Of a DNA stretch of 64,000 nt, positions 35,137-44,276 are shown piece after piece. A program made the position numbers and the translations under genes. The number at the start of each line of letters is the position of its first letter. Position 1 is the stretch's first letter. Source of the stretch: Chryseobacterium cucumeris (lineage in GTDB: Bacteria > Bacteroidota > Bacteroidia > Flavobacteriales > Weeksellaceae); the NCBI RefSeq assembly GCF_016775705.1, contig NZ_CP068760.1, forward strand, positions 1,488,001-1,552,000, given 5' to 3'. The notes beneath the pieces are model-generated. The model saw nothing but the letters and a program-made list of their open reading frames with translations. It did no database searches and was not told the DNA's origin.

Positions 35137-36171
35137 TCAGACCAGTTCTAAAAATTTCATTGTATCTACATTATCTGCATAGGTATCCAGACCCGGATTT
35201 TGTGCTTCTCCAAACGGAATCGCATTCATTTCCAACTCTTCTTTTGCCACAACGCACTGAATATTTTCTTCATTTTCTGCAATAAAGCTTTTCACATCAT
35301 TCAGCGATTCATATCTGCTGAAATTAATTACAGAAAGCGGACTGAACAGCTTATCATCCTCTTTCAGCATCACAAAATTATTATCCCAGAATTTATCCTG
35401 ATTTAAAAGATAAACCGCTCTGTTATAATCATAATTGTTGGCATATTTGTTATGATTGATAATATCCTGGAATCCTAAGAAGTTCTCAAACAGCCTGTCA
35501 ATCACAAAATCCTGCGGAATGAAGATTCTTGTCACATTTCTGCATCCCAATCCAAAATACTGGAAAATATCTTTCGCCAGAAGCTGCAGTTCTTCATCCG
35601 TTTCATCTCCCTTCAACACCGCCACAGAAGTTCTGTTCTTACGGATAATATTTAAGTGATTTTTAAAATAATATTCCAGATATCTCGCTGTATTATTACT
35701 TCCTGTTGCAATAACGGCATCAAAATTTTCTAATTTTTCAACAAACTCAAAAGCTACATTTTCATTGGAAAACTCATTCCATTTCTTCAATAAAAACGGA
35801 ATCATATACTTATCTTTTGAAGACAGCTTAATGACAGGAATATGGTTGGCCAGAATTACAGAAATTACATCATGAAACCCTACTAAAGGAATATTTCCTG
35901 CTAAAATAAGTCCAACTCTTTTTGAAATTTTAGAGATTGAATAATTTCCAAGCCAGTTTTTGATGTTTTCTTCAGTCAGAAGATCTGTCCATTGCTGTAA
36001 AGCAAATTTCTGATTATCAATAGTAAACCACGGATTCTCTATTTCTGACCTTTTCAACAATAATTCAATATCAGAATCATCTTCATTGTGATCTTCTGGT
36101 TTCTTCGCTAAAAACGCTTTTATATAATCACTTAATTTAATAAGTCCTAAAACTTGATTTTCGGTATTCAT
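35137..36171 (-). CDS. Acyl-CoA reductase (LuxC-like)
   Basis: The 344-residue protein matches the LuxC/acyl-CoA reductase type. These enzymes belong to the aldehyde dehydrogenase superfamily and reduce fatty acyl-CoA to aldehyde with NADPH. Supporting segments are VGLILAGNIPLVGFHDVISV (about 86-105), the Asn/Ser-rich VIATGSNNTARYLEYYF (about 153-169), and FGLGCRNVTRIFIP (about 210-223), whose Cys would be the nucleophile. It has no signal peptide. It is transcribed divergently from the ferredoxin-serC-serA block, with overlapping promoters. A role in fatty-aldehyde or wax metabolism is possible, but no partner gene is near. Confidence 0.82.
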   Translation of the reverse strand: MNTENQVLGLIKLSDYIKAFLAKKPEDHNEDDSDIELLLKRSEIENPWFTIDNQKFALQQWTDLLTEENIKNWLGNYSISKISKRVGLILAGNIPLVGFHDVISVILANHIPVIKLSSKDKYMIPFLLKKWNEFSNENVAFEFVEKLENFDAVIATGSNNTARYLEYYFKNHLNIIRKNRTSVAVLKGDETDEELQLLAKDIFQYFGLGCRNVTRIFIPQDFVIDRLFENFLGFQDIINHNKYANNYDYNRAVYLLNQDKFWDNNFVMLKEDDKLFSPLSVINFSRYESLNDVKSFIAENEENIQCVVAKEELEMNAIPFGEAQNPGLDTYADNVDTMKFLELV

Positions 36172-36199
36172 AATTACTGTAAAATTGGGTAAAATTTTG

Positions 36200-36207
36200 T
36201 AATTTTG
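36200..36207 (+). promoter_or_regulatory. -7 element of the ferredoxin gene
   Basis: TAATTTTG lies 23 bases before the ATG at 36231. It is within three bases of the opposing -7 element of the acyl-CoA reductase gene (36210-36217). Confidence 0.45.
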
Positions 36208-36209
36208 TG

Positions 36210-36217
36210 CAAATTTA
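36210..36217 (-). promoter_or_regulatory. -7 element of the acyl-CoA reductase gene
   Basis: The minus strand reads TAAATTTG, 38 bases before the start at 36171. It faces the ferredoxin promoter so closely that RNA polymerase could not occupy both at once. Confidence 0.45.
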
Positions 36218-36230
36218 AAAAAAATTAGCG

Positions 36231-36581
36231 ATGGCTATTAAAATAACTGATGAATGCATTAACTGTGGGGCTTGTGAACCTGAATGCCCAAACAATGCAA
36301 TATATGAAGGAGCTGTAGATTGGAAAGCTTCTGACGGTACGGCTCTTCAAGGTACAATTACTCTGCCGTCCGGACTTACTGTAGATGCTAATGCACCACA
36401 GGAACCTGTAAGTGATGATGTCTATTTCATTGTAACAGATAAATGTACAGAATGTAAAGGATTCCACGAAGAACCTCAGTGTGCAGCTGTATGTCCGGTA
36501 GACTGCTGTGTGCCAGACGAAGATCATGTAGAATCTGAAGAAGCTCTTCTTAATAAAAAAGCATTCTTACACGGCGAATAA
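36231..36581 (+). CDS. Ferredoxin with two 4Fe-4S clusters (4Fe-4S dicluster)
   Basis: The 116-residue protein has two cluster motifs: CINCGACEPECP at about residues 9-20 and CTECKGFHEEPQCAAVCP at about 76-93, followed by two extra cysteines (VDCC). A 50-60-residue insertion between the motifs, predicted to form beta strands, distinguishes this Bacteroidota form from short Clostridium-type ferredoxins. It transfers electrons at low potential; no partner is identified. It lies upstream of serC but is separated from it by a good terminator (36588-36617), so partial read-through or separate control is likely. Confidence 0.92.
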   Translation: MAIKITDECINCGACEPECPNNAIYEGAVDWKASDGTALQGTITLPSGLTVDANAPQEPVSDDVYFIVTDKCTECKGFHEEPQCAAVCPVDCCVPDEDHVESEEALLNKKAFLHGE

Positions 36582-36587
36582 AAAATT

Positions 36588-36617
36588 CCGTCTCATTTCC
36601 GTGAGGCGGTTTTTTTG
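36588..36617 (+). terminator. Intrinsic terminator after the ferredoxin gene
   Basis: A CCGTCTCA / TGAGGCGG stem is followed by seven T, seven bases after the stop codon. Confidence 0.75.
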
Positions 36618-36687
36618 ACCCAAAATCCAATAAATCAAAATAAAGCTGAAGGATATTGAAATCCCAAAGCACCCAAAAAATAAAAAT

Positions 36688-37752
36688 ATGAACAAAAAGC
36701 ACAACTTCAGCGCAGGACCATGTATTTTACCACAGGAGGTATTTGAAAAATCAGCACAGGCTATCCTTGACTTTAACGGCATCGGATTGTCTCTTCTTGA
36801 AATTTCTCACAGAAGCAAGGATTTCGTTGCGGTAATGGACGAAGCGCGTGCCATTGTAAAAAGATTGATGAATCTTGGTGATGATTATGAGGTACTTTAT
36901 TTAGGAGGCGGAGCCAGCCTGCAGTTTGCAATGGTTCCTTACAACCTGATGAAAGTAGGTGGAAAAGCCGCTTACCTGGATACAGGAACATGGGCAGCAG
37001 GAGCCATCAAAGAAGCTAAAAAAGTAGGAACGGTAGATGTGGTAGGTTCTTCAAAAGAAGAAAATTATTCTTTTATTCCTAAAGATTATACTGTTGGTTC
37101 AGAATACGATTATTTTCACTGTACTTCCAACAATACCATCTACGGAACTCAAATGAAATCTTTCCCTGAAGTGGATACGCTGATGGTATGTGATATGAGT
37201 TCTGATATTTTCTCAAGACAGCTGGATTTTTCAAAATTTGACCTGATCTATGCCGGTGCTCAGAAGAATATGGGACCTGCAGGCGTTACTTTAGTGGTTA
37301 TTAAAAAAGAAATTCTTGGTAAAACAGGAAGAGAAAATATGTTCTCTATTCTGGATTATTCCCAGCACATTGCTAAGGAATCCATGTACAATACGCCACC
37401 GGTATTTCCTGTATATGCCTCTTTGCTTACCCTTCAGTATCTTGAAAGAAACGGAGGAATTGCTGCTGCAGAACAAAGAAACGAAGCTAAAGCCAAACTT
37501 TTATATGATGAAATCGACAACAATCCGTTATTCGAAACTTTCTGCGTAAAAGAAGACCGTTCACTCATGAATGTTTCCTTCAAAATTACAGACGAAAGCA
37601 AGAAAGAAGAATTTGACAATTCATGGAAAGCAGCAGGGATCAGCGGGTTAAACGGACACAGAAGCCTGGGCGGATACAGAGCAAGTTTATACAACGCTCT
37701 GCCTATTGAAAGCGTACAGGTTTTGGTAGATGTAATGAAGTCTTTCAAATAA
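36688..37752 (+). CDS. serC: Phosphoserine aminotransferase
   Basis: SerC converts 3-phosphohydroxypyruvate to phosphoserine in serine biosynthesis. The 354-residue protein begins HNFSAGPCILP, the typical SerC N-terminus that binds phosphate. GGGASLQFAMVPYNL (about 73-87) and the PLP lysine in YAGAQKNMGPAG (about 190-201) follow, then the C-terminal GLNGHRSLGGYRAS. All hallmark residues are present. It is followed by serA and a DUF1015 gene on the same strand, with an inverted-arm element in the 123-base gap to serA. No phosphoserine phosphatase is in the window. Confidence 0.96.
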   Translation: MNKKHNFSAGPCILPQEVFEKSAQAILDFNGIGLSLLEISHRSKDFVAVMDEARAIVKRLMNLGDDYEVLYLGGGASLQFAMVPYNLMKVGGKAAYLDTGTWAAGAIKEAKKVGTVDVVGSSKEENYSFIPKDYTVGSEYDYFHCTSNNTIYGTQMKSFPEVDTLMVCDMSSDIFSRQLDFSKFDLIYAGAQKNMGPAGVTLVVIKKEILGKTGRENMFSILDYSQHIAKESMYNTPPVFPVYASLLTLQYLERNGGIAAAEQRNEAKAKLLYDEIDNNPLFETFCVKEDRSLMNVSFKITDESKKEEFDNSWKAAGISGLNGHRSLGGYRASLYNALPIESVQVLVDVMKSFK

Positions 37753-37771
37753 ATTAAATAGTAAAAAATTC

Positions 37772-37861
37772 AAAGATTGAAAGAATTAAAGGCAGTTCAT
37801 TAAAATTTATTAATTTGCGCCCCAGTTTTAAAATGTTGAAATGGCAATTCTTTCAATCTTT
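37772..37861. repeat. Intergenic inverted-arm element between serC and serA
   Basis: A perfect 16-base inverted repeat: AAAGATTGAAAGAATT at 37772-37787 and its complement at 37846-37861, ending 14 bases before the serA ATG. Its layout (two arms around ~60 bases, no T tract) matches the element at 32756-32839. Confidence 0.6.
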
Positions 37862-37875
37862 AAATCAAATAATTC

Positions 37876-38841
37876 ATGAAAGTTTTAGCAAACGACGGAA
37901 TTTCAAAAGCAGGAGAACACACTTTAAAAGAAGCCGGAATTGAAATTCTGGACAATAGAGTGGCTCAGGATCACGTTATTAATTTTATCAACGATAATAA
38001 TGTGGATGTTCTTCTGGTAAGAAGTGCAACGAAAGTGAGACAAGATCTGATTGATGCGTGCCCCGGCCTTAAAATCATTGGAAGAGGCGGCATCGGAATG
38101 GATAATATTGATGTGGAATATGCCAGAAGTAAAGGTATTAAAGTAATCAACACCCCCACAGCATCCTCAAAATCAGTGGCAGAACTTGTTTTTGGCCACT
38201 TTATTTCACTGGCAAGATTCCTTCACGAATCCAACAGACTGATGCCTCTGGAAGGAGAAACTCATTTCAACGCCATGAAAAAGTCTTTCAGTAATGCGTA
38301 TGAACTTTCAGGAAAAACATTAGGAGTAATCGGCTTTGGAAGTATTGGCCAGGAAGTTGTAAAAATAGGAATCGCTTTAGGAATGAAAGTAACTGTTCTG
38401 ACCAGAAGCCCGAAAACAGAAGTTCTTACATTGAACTTCTTCAACGGACAGTCTGTGAACTTTGAAATCACTTCCACCAATGATATAGATGCATTCCTTA
38501 AAGATTCAGACTTTATCAGTATCAATACGCCGAAAACGAATGAGTATATTATAGACACCCCTCAGTTTGAAAAAATGAAAGATGGAGTCTATATTGTAAA
38601 TACTGCAAGAGGCGGTGTCATCAATGAAGTGGCACTTATCGATTTTATCGAGTCGGGAAAAGTAGCCGGAGCGGCACTGGATGTTTTTGAAAACGAACCC
38701 AATCCGGAACTGCCTTTACTGATGAATCCTGCATTATCACTTTCCCCTCATGTAGGAGGCAATACAGTGGATGCGCAAGAGAAAATCGGTATCGAACTTG
38801 CAGAACAAATTATTAAGCTACAAAAAGAAACTATAAGATAA
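37876..38841 (+). CDS. serA: D-3-phosphoglycerate dehydrogenase, short form
   Basis: The first enzyme of serine biosynthesis oxidises 3-phosphoglycerate with NAD. The 321-residue protein has the D-2-hydroxyacid dehydrogenase layout: IGRGGIGMDNID (about 72-83), Rossmann motif GFGSIGQ (about 155-161), the catalytic Arg/Glu region in NTARGGVINE (about 239-248) and the catalytic His in SPHVGGNT (about 294-301). It lacks the C-terminal ACT and intervening domains of long SerA forms, so serine feedback through those domains is not expected. It is followed two bases later by the DUF1015 gene. Confidence 0.94.
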   Translation: MKVLANDGISKAGEHTLKEAGIEILDNRVAQDHVINFINDNNVDVLLVRSATKVRQDLIDACPGLKIIGRGGIGMDNIDVEYARSKGIKVINTPTASSKSVAELVFGHFISLARFLHESNRLMPLEGETHFNAMKKSFSNAYELSGKTLGVIGFGSIGQEVVKIGIALGMKVTVLTRSPKTEVLTLNFFNGQSVNFEITSTNDIDAFLKDSDFISINTPKTNEYIIDTPQFEKMKDGVYIVNTARGGVINEVALIDFIESGKVAGAALDVFENEPNPELPLLMNPALSLSPHVGGNTVDAQEKIGIELAEQIIKLQKETIR

Positions 38842-38843
38842 AT

Positions 38844-40088
38844 ATGCCTGTTTTTAAACCTTTCCGTGGAATAAGACCTCATAGAGACTTTGAGAGTACT
38901 TTCCCTACCCATCCACTGGATAATTTCACCCAGGAAGAGATTGCGGAGAAAGCTCAAGTTGAAAATACTTACATCAATATGATTAAACCCTATGTTGTAA
39001 GTAAATCTAAAGATATTGACCGGAACCTGCGAAAGATCCGTTCTACCTTTGAAGAACTTCTGGAAGAAAAGAAATTGGTCCAGGACAATTCATCCTACTA
39101 TCTTTATGAGCAGATCTATCCCAACAAACAGATGTTCAGAGGACTTCTGGGATTGGCAAGTATCGAAGATTTCTGGAATGGAAAAATAAAAAGACATGAA
39201 AGTACCATCCCGCAGAAAAAGGAGAAACTGGCTCACTACCTTGAAAAAGTAAATCTGCAGGCAGAACCTGTACTTCTTACCTACCCTGCCAATTCAAAAA
39301 TTGAATTGCTGATGAATCATGAAGAAAAAAATGTTCCTATCTTCAACCATGTGGATTCTATGGGTATCAGACATAAAATCTGGAGAATAGATAATCGTCT
39401 GAAACTTCAGCAGTTTAAAGAAGTGATTGATCAGATTGATTCGTTCTACATTGCCGACGGGCACCACAGAATTGGTTCCACAGCAATGAATGCCAAATAC
39501 CATAAGGAGAAAAACAAAAAACATAATGGTACAGAGCTTTACAACTTTGTGTATAGTTTCATTGTTTCCAACCAGTCAATAAAGATTCACGACTACAACA
39601 GAATCTTACACGATCTGAATGGTATTTCTCCGGAAGATTTCCTGAAGGAACTTGAAAAATATTTCCTGATTCACGAAAAAGGGGAAACATCGTACTACCC
39701 TTCTCAGAAATTCCATATCTCAATGTATATGGATGGGAAATTCTACTCTCTTCACGTAAAGCACGATCTCCGTTCGAAAGAAATGTCTCTGGATAACCTG
39801 GATCACCACCTTTTGGACAAATATATTTTCAAAAATATCCTTAAAATTGAAGATCCGGACAGCTCTGAACTTATTTCATATGTAAAAGGAACTTCCAACA
39901 TCAACGGAATCAATCTTTTGAAAGAAAAAGTAGACAATGGTGAAGGTAAAGTTGGCTTTGGAATTTATCCTGTAAGTTTTAATGATATGATTAAAATTTC
40001 AGACCTGAAATTAAGTATGCCTCCAAAATGTACATTTATTGAGCCAAAATTAATTACAGCCTTGTTAATGTACGACATGAAACCTTAA
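38844..40088 (+). CDS. DUF1015 family protein with DGHHR motif (possible serine-kinase-like enzyme)
   Basis: The 414-residue cytoplasmic protein belongs to the DUF1015 family. It starts PVFKPFRGIRPHRDFES, which is typical, and carries a central ADGHHRIGSTA motif near residue 203. It begins two bases after serA, so the two form an operon with serC upstream. A DGHHR motif is also known in SerK-type free-serine kinases of the ParB/sulfiredoxin superfamily, so an activity tied to serine or phosphoserine is an attractive inference. It is not established by this sequence. The family assignment itself is good. Confidence 0.85.
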   Translation: MPVFKPFRGIRPHRDFESTFPTHPLDNFTQEEIAEKAQVENTYINMIKPYVVSKSKDIDRNLRKIRSTFEELLEEKKLVQDNSSYYLYEQIYPNKQMFRGLLGLASIEDFWNGKIKRHESTIPQKKEKLAHYLEKVNLQAEPVLLTYPANSKIELLMNHEEKNVPIFNHVDSMGIRHKIWRIDNRLKLQQFKEVIDQIDSFYIADGHHRIGSTAMNAKYHKEKNKKHNGTELYNFVYSFIVSNQSIKIHDYNRILHDLNGISPEDFLKELEKYFLIHEKGETSYYPSQKFHISMYMDGKFYSLHVKHDLRSKEMSLDNLDHHLLDKYIFKNILKIEDPDSSELISYVKGTSNINGINLLKEKVDNGEGKVGFGIYPVSFNDMIKISDLKLSMPPKCTFIEPKLITALLMYDMKP

Positions 40089-40142
40089 TAAATTACTATT
40101 TTTTTCCTACTTTTATCAATGGAAAAGATAAGTAAATAATAA

Positions 40143-41546
40143 ATGAAAAAAATATTCATTATACTTCCACTCTTTTTGAGTGGATTTTTATTTTCTCAAA
40201 AAAAACCACAAAAAGGCCCGGCAAAAAAAGGTACTGTTGCCAGATTTAATTATCACGATGAGTTCAGAAAAATTTCAGATGAAATTATGACCAACGGTAC
40301 CGCTTATGATAATCTCGGAGAACTTACCAAAAGAATCGGTCCCCGCTTCAGCGCCACTCCCGGGTATGCAAAAGCTGTAGAATGGGCTGAAAAAAAGTTC
40401 AAGGAAATTGGTATTAATATGATCTGGAGACAGGAAGCTAAAGCACCGGTCTGGATCAGAGGAAAAGAATCTTTACAGATCAAAGCCGGAAATGGAGATT
40501 GGAAAAATATCAGAATGCTTTCTTTCGGAAACTCTGAAGGAACAGGAGGAAAAGATCTGACAGGTGAAGTTGTTTTAATCAATTCCACATCAGAACTTAA
40601 TGCCATGTCGCTGGGACAGTTAAAAGACAAAATAGTTTTTGTAAATGTTCCTATGGAACCGAGAGTTATCAATACAAGCGATTCTTATTTACAGGCAGCA
40701 AAATCAAAATTAATTTCCGCTTCAGTAATTGCAAAGACAGGTGCAAAAGCCTTAATTATAAGATCACTGACCACTGCCAATGATGATACTCCTCATGCCA
40801 AAATGATCTACTACGAACCAGATGATAAAATTAAAATTCCGGCTTTATCAATTGGCGTAAGATCTGCAGATGAGCTGGAAAAAACATTGAAAAAACAGAA
40901 AGTGACTGCGAAAATCAATATGACCGCAGAATCAAAAGGTGACACTACAAATCCTAATATTATTGCTGAAATTCAGGGTAAAAAAGATTCTAAAGTAATT
41001 GTTTTAGGCGCTCAGCTTGATTCATGGGATATTGGCGAAGGTGCCGTGGATGATGGAACAGGCGTTGTGCAATGTATTGAAGTACTAAGAACACTGAAAG
41101 CGCTTGGATATGAAAACAACCACACCATCCGTGTAGTTTTGTATGCCAACAGTGAAAACGGAGGGCAAGGTCGTGAGATGTATGCAGCATATGTAAAAAA
41201 GAAAGACGAAAAACACGTATTTGCCTTAGGAACTGATGCCGGAGGATATTCTCCCCGTGGGTTTTCATTAGATATGTCCCCGCAGAGAAGAAGACTGGTT
41301 TATCCCTGGAAAGAATATTTTCTGCCTTATGGCGTCTATGATTTTGACCAGACAGAAGCCATTCAGGATATTTCGCCTTTGAAAAAACTGGATATTCCTT
41401 TAGCAGAGCTTGTGGTAGACACCCAGAGATATTTTGATTATCACCACTCCGAACAGGATACTTTTGACAAAGTAAATAAAAGAGAGCTTCTTCTTGGAGC
41501 TGTCGCCATAACACAGATGATTTTTATGGTTGATAAAAACTGGTAA
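40143..41546 (+). CDS. M28 peptidase-like secreted protein, probably inactive paralogue
   Basis: The 467-residue protein has a signal peptide (cleavage near LFSQ, residue 19) and the PA-domain-plus-M28 layout of carboxypeptidase-Q-like enzymes. It is the first of three tandem homologues. Its active site is altered. Where the other two have GGHLDSWD it has GAQLDSWD, so zinc ligand His becomes Q291. Where they have ANEENG it has ANSENG, so the catalytic base Glu becomes S337. AHDDG is AVDDG, though the metal-binding Asp is kept. TDAGG and YHHSEQDT remain. It is intact as a gene and probably kept for a non-catalytic role. Confidence 0.88.
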   Translation: MKKIFIILPLFLSGFLFSQKKPQKGPAKKGTVARFNYHDEFRKISDEIMTNGTAYDNLGELTKRIGPRFSATPGYAKAVEWAEKKFKEIGINMIWRQEAKAPVWIRGKESLQIKAGNGDWKNIRMLSFGNSEGTGGKDLTGEVVLINSTSELNAMSLGQLKDKIVFVNVPMEPRVINTSDSYLQAAKSKLISASVIAKTGAKALIIRSLTTANDDTPHAKMIYYEPDDKIKIPALSIGVRSADELEKTLKKQKVTAKINMTAESKGDTTNPNIIAEIQGKKDSKVIVLGAQLDSWDIGEGAVDDGTGVVQCIEVLRTLKALGYENNHTIRVVLYANSENGGQGREMYAAYVKKKDEKHVFALGTDAGGYSPRGFSLDMSPQRRRLVYPWKEYFLPYGVYDFDQTEAIQDISPLKKLDIPLAELVVDTQRYFDYHHSEQDTFDKVNKRELLLGAVAITQMIFMVDKNW

Positions 41547-41548
41547 CC

Positions 41549-42907
41549 ATGAAAAAGATAACAGGAACTTTATTACTTCTTTTTGGAATGGCCGCATTTG
41601 GTCAGTCTAAAGAAGATTCTGTCCAGTTCAGAAAAATCTCCACAGAAATTCTGAACAACGGAAAAGGATACAATGAACTGAGAGAACTTACCAAAACTAT
41701 AGGAAACCGTCTCAGCGGGTCAGAAGCGTATGAAAAATCAGTTCAGTGGGCGGCACAGAAACTTCGTGATGCCGGAGCTGATAAAGTATGGCTTCAGGAA
41801 GTGATGATTCCGGTTTGGGTAAGAGGAAAAGAATCATTACAGATTAAAACTTCTAATGGAAAATGGAAAAGTGTAAAAATGCTTTCCCTTGGAAATTCTG
41901 AAGGAACCGGAGGAAAAGATGTTTCCGGAGAAATCATCATGGTAAAATCACTGGAAGAATATGACAGACTTCCTGCTGAAAAAGTGAAAGATAAAATTGT
42001 GTTTTTCAACTATTCTTTTAGTCAGGAAAATGTACAGACATTCATTTCTTATCGTGATGCAAACCCCTACAGAAGAACTGCCGCTTCATTAACGGCTAAA
42101 AAAGGAGGAAAATTTGCCATCGTCAGGTCTCTTTCCTCTGCTTTCGATGATGTTCCGCACACAGGAAACATGCGCTATGACGAAAATATTTCCAAAATAC
42201 CAGCCATAACAATCGGAAATACATCAGCTGATGAACTTGAGGCATTATTAAAGAATCATCAGGTTACGGCTAAACTCAATTCCAACTGTGGTATGAAAGG
42301 AGAAAAACTTTCCCATTCTGTGATCGGAGAAATTACCGGTAAAAAAGACCAAAGTGTTATTGTTGTTGGTGGGCATTTAGATTCCTGGGATGTCGGCGAA
42401 GGAGCCCATGATGACGGAGCTGGCATTGTTCAAAGTATTGAGGTCTTAAGAACCTTTAAAAAATTAGGAATTCAGAATAATCATACGATCCGCGCCGTTT
42501 GTTTTGCCAACGAAGAAAACGGAACAAAAGGCGGAAAACAATATGGTAAAATGGTCAAAGAAAACAACGAGAAACATATTTTCGCCATTGAATCTGATGC
42601 CGGAGGTTTTTCACCACGCGGAATTTCCCTCGAAATGGATGAGCCTCAAAGAAACCAGATCAAAAGCTGGGTGAATCTGTTTTTGCCTTATGGCGTTTAC
42701 AACTTTGAAGGAAAATATTCAGGGTCGGATATTGCCCCGCTTCACGAAATGGGAGTTCCCACAGCTGAACTCGTGCCGGACCCGCAACGTTATTTTGATA
42801 TTCACCATACCGAAGAAGACACATTTGAAAAAGTCAGCCGGAGAGAATTATTATTGGGTTCTACGGTAATGACACAACTTATTTATATGATTGACAAAAA
42901 TTGGTAA
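41549..42907 (+). CDS. Secreted M28 family peptidase (carboxypeptidase Q-like), tandem copy 2
   Basis: The 452-residue protein has a signal peptide (cleavage near AFGQ, residue 19), an inserted PA-like domain (about 110-240) and an intact M28 site: H276 and D278 in GGHLDSWD, D288 in AHDDGAG, E322/E323 in ANEENG, Asp in ESDAGG and a late His in HHTEEDT. It is predicted to be an active zinc exopeptidase in the periplasm or outside. It starts two bases after the first paralogue and lies three bases before the third, so the three form an operon. It is much closer to copy 3 than to copy 1. Confidence 0.92.
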   Translation: MKKITGTLLLLFGMAAFGQSKEDSVQFRKISTEILNNGKGYNELRELTKTIGNRLSGSEAYEKSVQWAAQKLRDAGADKVWLQEVMIPVWVRGKESLQIKTSNGKWKSVKMLSLGNSEGTGGKDVSGEIIMVKSLEEYDRLPAEKVKDKIVFFNYSFSQENVQTFISYRDANPYRRTAASLTAKKGGKFAIVRSLSSAFDDVPHTGNMRYDENISKIPAITIGNTSADELEALLKNHQVTAKLNSNCGMKGEKLSHSVIGEITGKKDQSVIVVGGHLDSWDVGEGAHDDGAGIVQSIEVLRTFKKLGIQNNHTIRAVCFANEENGTKGGKQYGKMVKENNEKHIFAIESDAGGFSPRGISLEMDEPQRNQIKSWVNLFLPYGVYNFEGKYSGSDIAPLHEMGVPTAELVPDPQRYFDIHHTEEDTFEKVSRRELLLGSTVMTQLIYMIDKNW

Positions 42908-42910
42908 ACA

Positions 42911-44269
42911 ATGAAAAAGATATTAGGAACTTCATTATTACTTTTTGGAATGGCTGCATTTGGCCAGTCTAAAGAAGATTCAGTCCAGTTCAGAAAAATC
43001 TCTACAGAAATCCTGAACAACGGAAAAGGATATACAGAGCTTAGAGAGCTTACAAAAAATATAGGCCACCGCTTAAGCGGATCCGAAGCCTATGAAAAGT
43101 CTGTAAAATGGGCAGAACAGAAACTTCGTGATGCCGGAGCTGATAAAGTATGGCTTCAGGAAGTCATGATCCCGGTTTGGGTAAGAGGAAAAGAATCTCT
43201 GAACATCCAGACTTCCAACGGAAAATGGAAAACCCTTAAAATGCTTTCCCTTGGGAATTCTGAAGGAACAGGAGGAAAAGATGTTTCGGGAGAAATCATC
43301 ATGGTAAAATCTATGGAAGAATATGACAGACTTCCTGCTGAAAAAGTGAAAGATAAAATCGTGTTCTTCAACTACCCTTTCAGCCAGTCATTTGTAGAGA
43401 CTTTCAAAGCCTATGGTGATGCCGCCAAATACAGAACAACTGCAGCTTCTTTAACCGCTAAAAAAGGAGGCAAATTTGCCATCGTAAGATCACTGTCCTC
43501 TGCTTTTGATGATGTGCCTCACACCGGAGCAATGCGTTATGAAGACAAAGTTTCCAAAATCCCTGCGGTAGCCATCGGAAGCACGACTGCAGATGAACTG
43601 GAAGCTTTACTGAAAAGCCAGAAAGTTAATGCAAAACTAAACTCCAACTGCGGAATGAAAGGAGAAAAGCTCTCCCACTCTGTTATTGGGGAAATCACAG
43701 GTAAAAAAGACCAGAGTGTTATTGTTGTCGGTGGACACCTTGATTCCTGGGATGTAGGTGAAGGAGCCCACGATGACGGAGCCGGAATTGTACAAAGCAT
43801 TGAGGTTTTAAGAACCTTTAAAAAGCTGGGTATTCAAAATAACCACACCATCAGGGTTGTTTGTTTCGCCAATGAAGAAAACGGAGTAAAAGGTGGAATC
43901 CAGTATGGTAAAACGGTAAAAGAGAAAAACGAAAAACATCTTTTTGCTATTGAAACAGATGCCGGAGGCTTTGCCCCAAGAGGCATTGCTCTGGATATGG
44001 ACGATGCGAAAAGAAATCAGATTAAAAGCTGGTCGAATTTATTCCTTCCTTACGGAGTTTATAATTTTGAAGAGCGGTTTTCAGGAACAGACCTTTATCC
44101 GCTTCACGACATGGGAATTCCCGCCGCTGAGCTGATGCCGGATTCGCAGCGATATTTCGATATTCACCACACAGAAGAAGATACTTTTGAAAAGGTGAAC
44201 CGAAGAGAGCTTTTATTGGGTGCCACTGCTTTGACTCAGATTATTTATATGATTGATAAAAACTGGTAA
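42911..44269 (+). CDS. Secreted M28 family peptidase (carboxypeptidase Q-like), tandem copy 3
   Basis: The 452-residue paralogue is nearly collinear with the preceding gene and identical over long stretches, including the catalytic core (GGHLDSWDVGEGAHDDGAG, ANEENG, ETDAGG, HHTEEDT). The main differences are in the PA-like region (SFVETFKAYGDAAKYR against NVQTFISYRDANPYR) and the GFAPRGIALDMDDAK loop, which probably shape the substrate pocket. All metal ligands are intact. The copies arose by recent tandem duplication. An intrinsic terminator (44277-44303) closes the operon. Confidence 0.92.
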   Translation: MKKILGTSLLLFGMAAFGQSKEDSVQFRKISTEILNNGKGYTELRELTKNIGHRLSGSEAYEKSVKWAEQKLRDAGADKVWLQEVMIPVWVRGKESLNIQTSNGKWKTLKMLSLGNSEGTGGKDVSGEIIMVKSMEEYDRLPAEKVKDKIVFFNYPFSQSFVETFKAYGDAAKYRTTAASLTAKKGGKFAIVRSLSSAFDDVPHTGAMRYEDKVSKIPAVAIGSTTADELEALLKSQKVNAKLNSNCGMKGEKLSHSVIGEITGKKDQSVIVVGGHLDSWDVGEGAHDDGAGIVQSIEVLRTFKKLGIQNNHTIRVVCFANEENGVKGGIQYGKTVKEKNEKHLFAIETDAGGFAPRGIALDMDDAKRNQIKSWSNLFLPYGVYNFEERFSGTDLYPLHDMGIPAAELMPDSQRYFDIHHTEEDTFEKVNRRELLLGATALTQIIYMIDKNW

Positions 44270-44276
44270 AATATGA

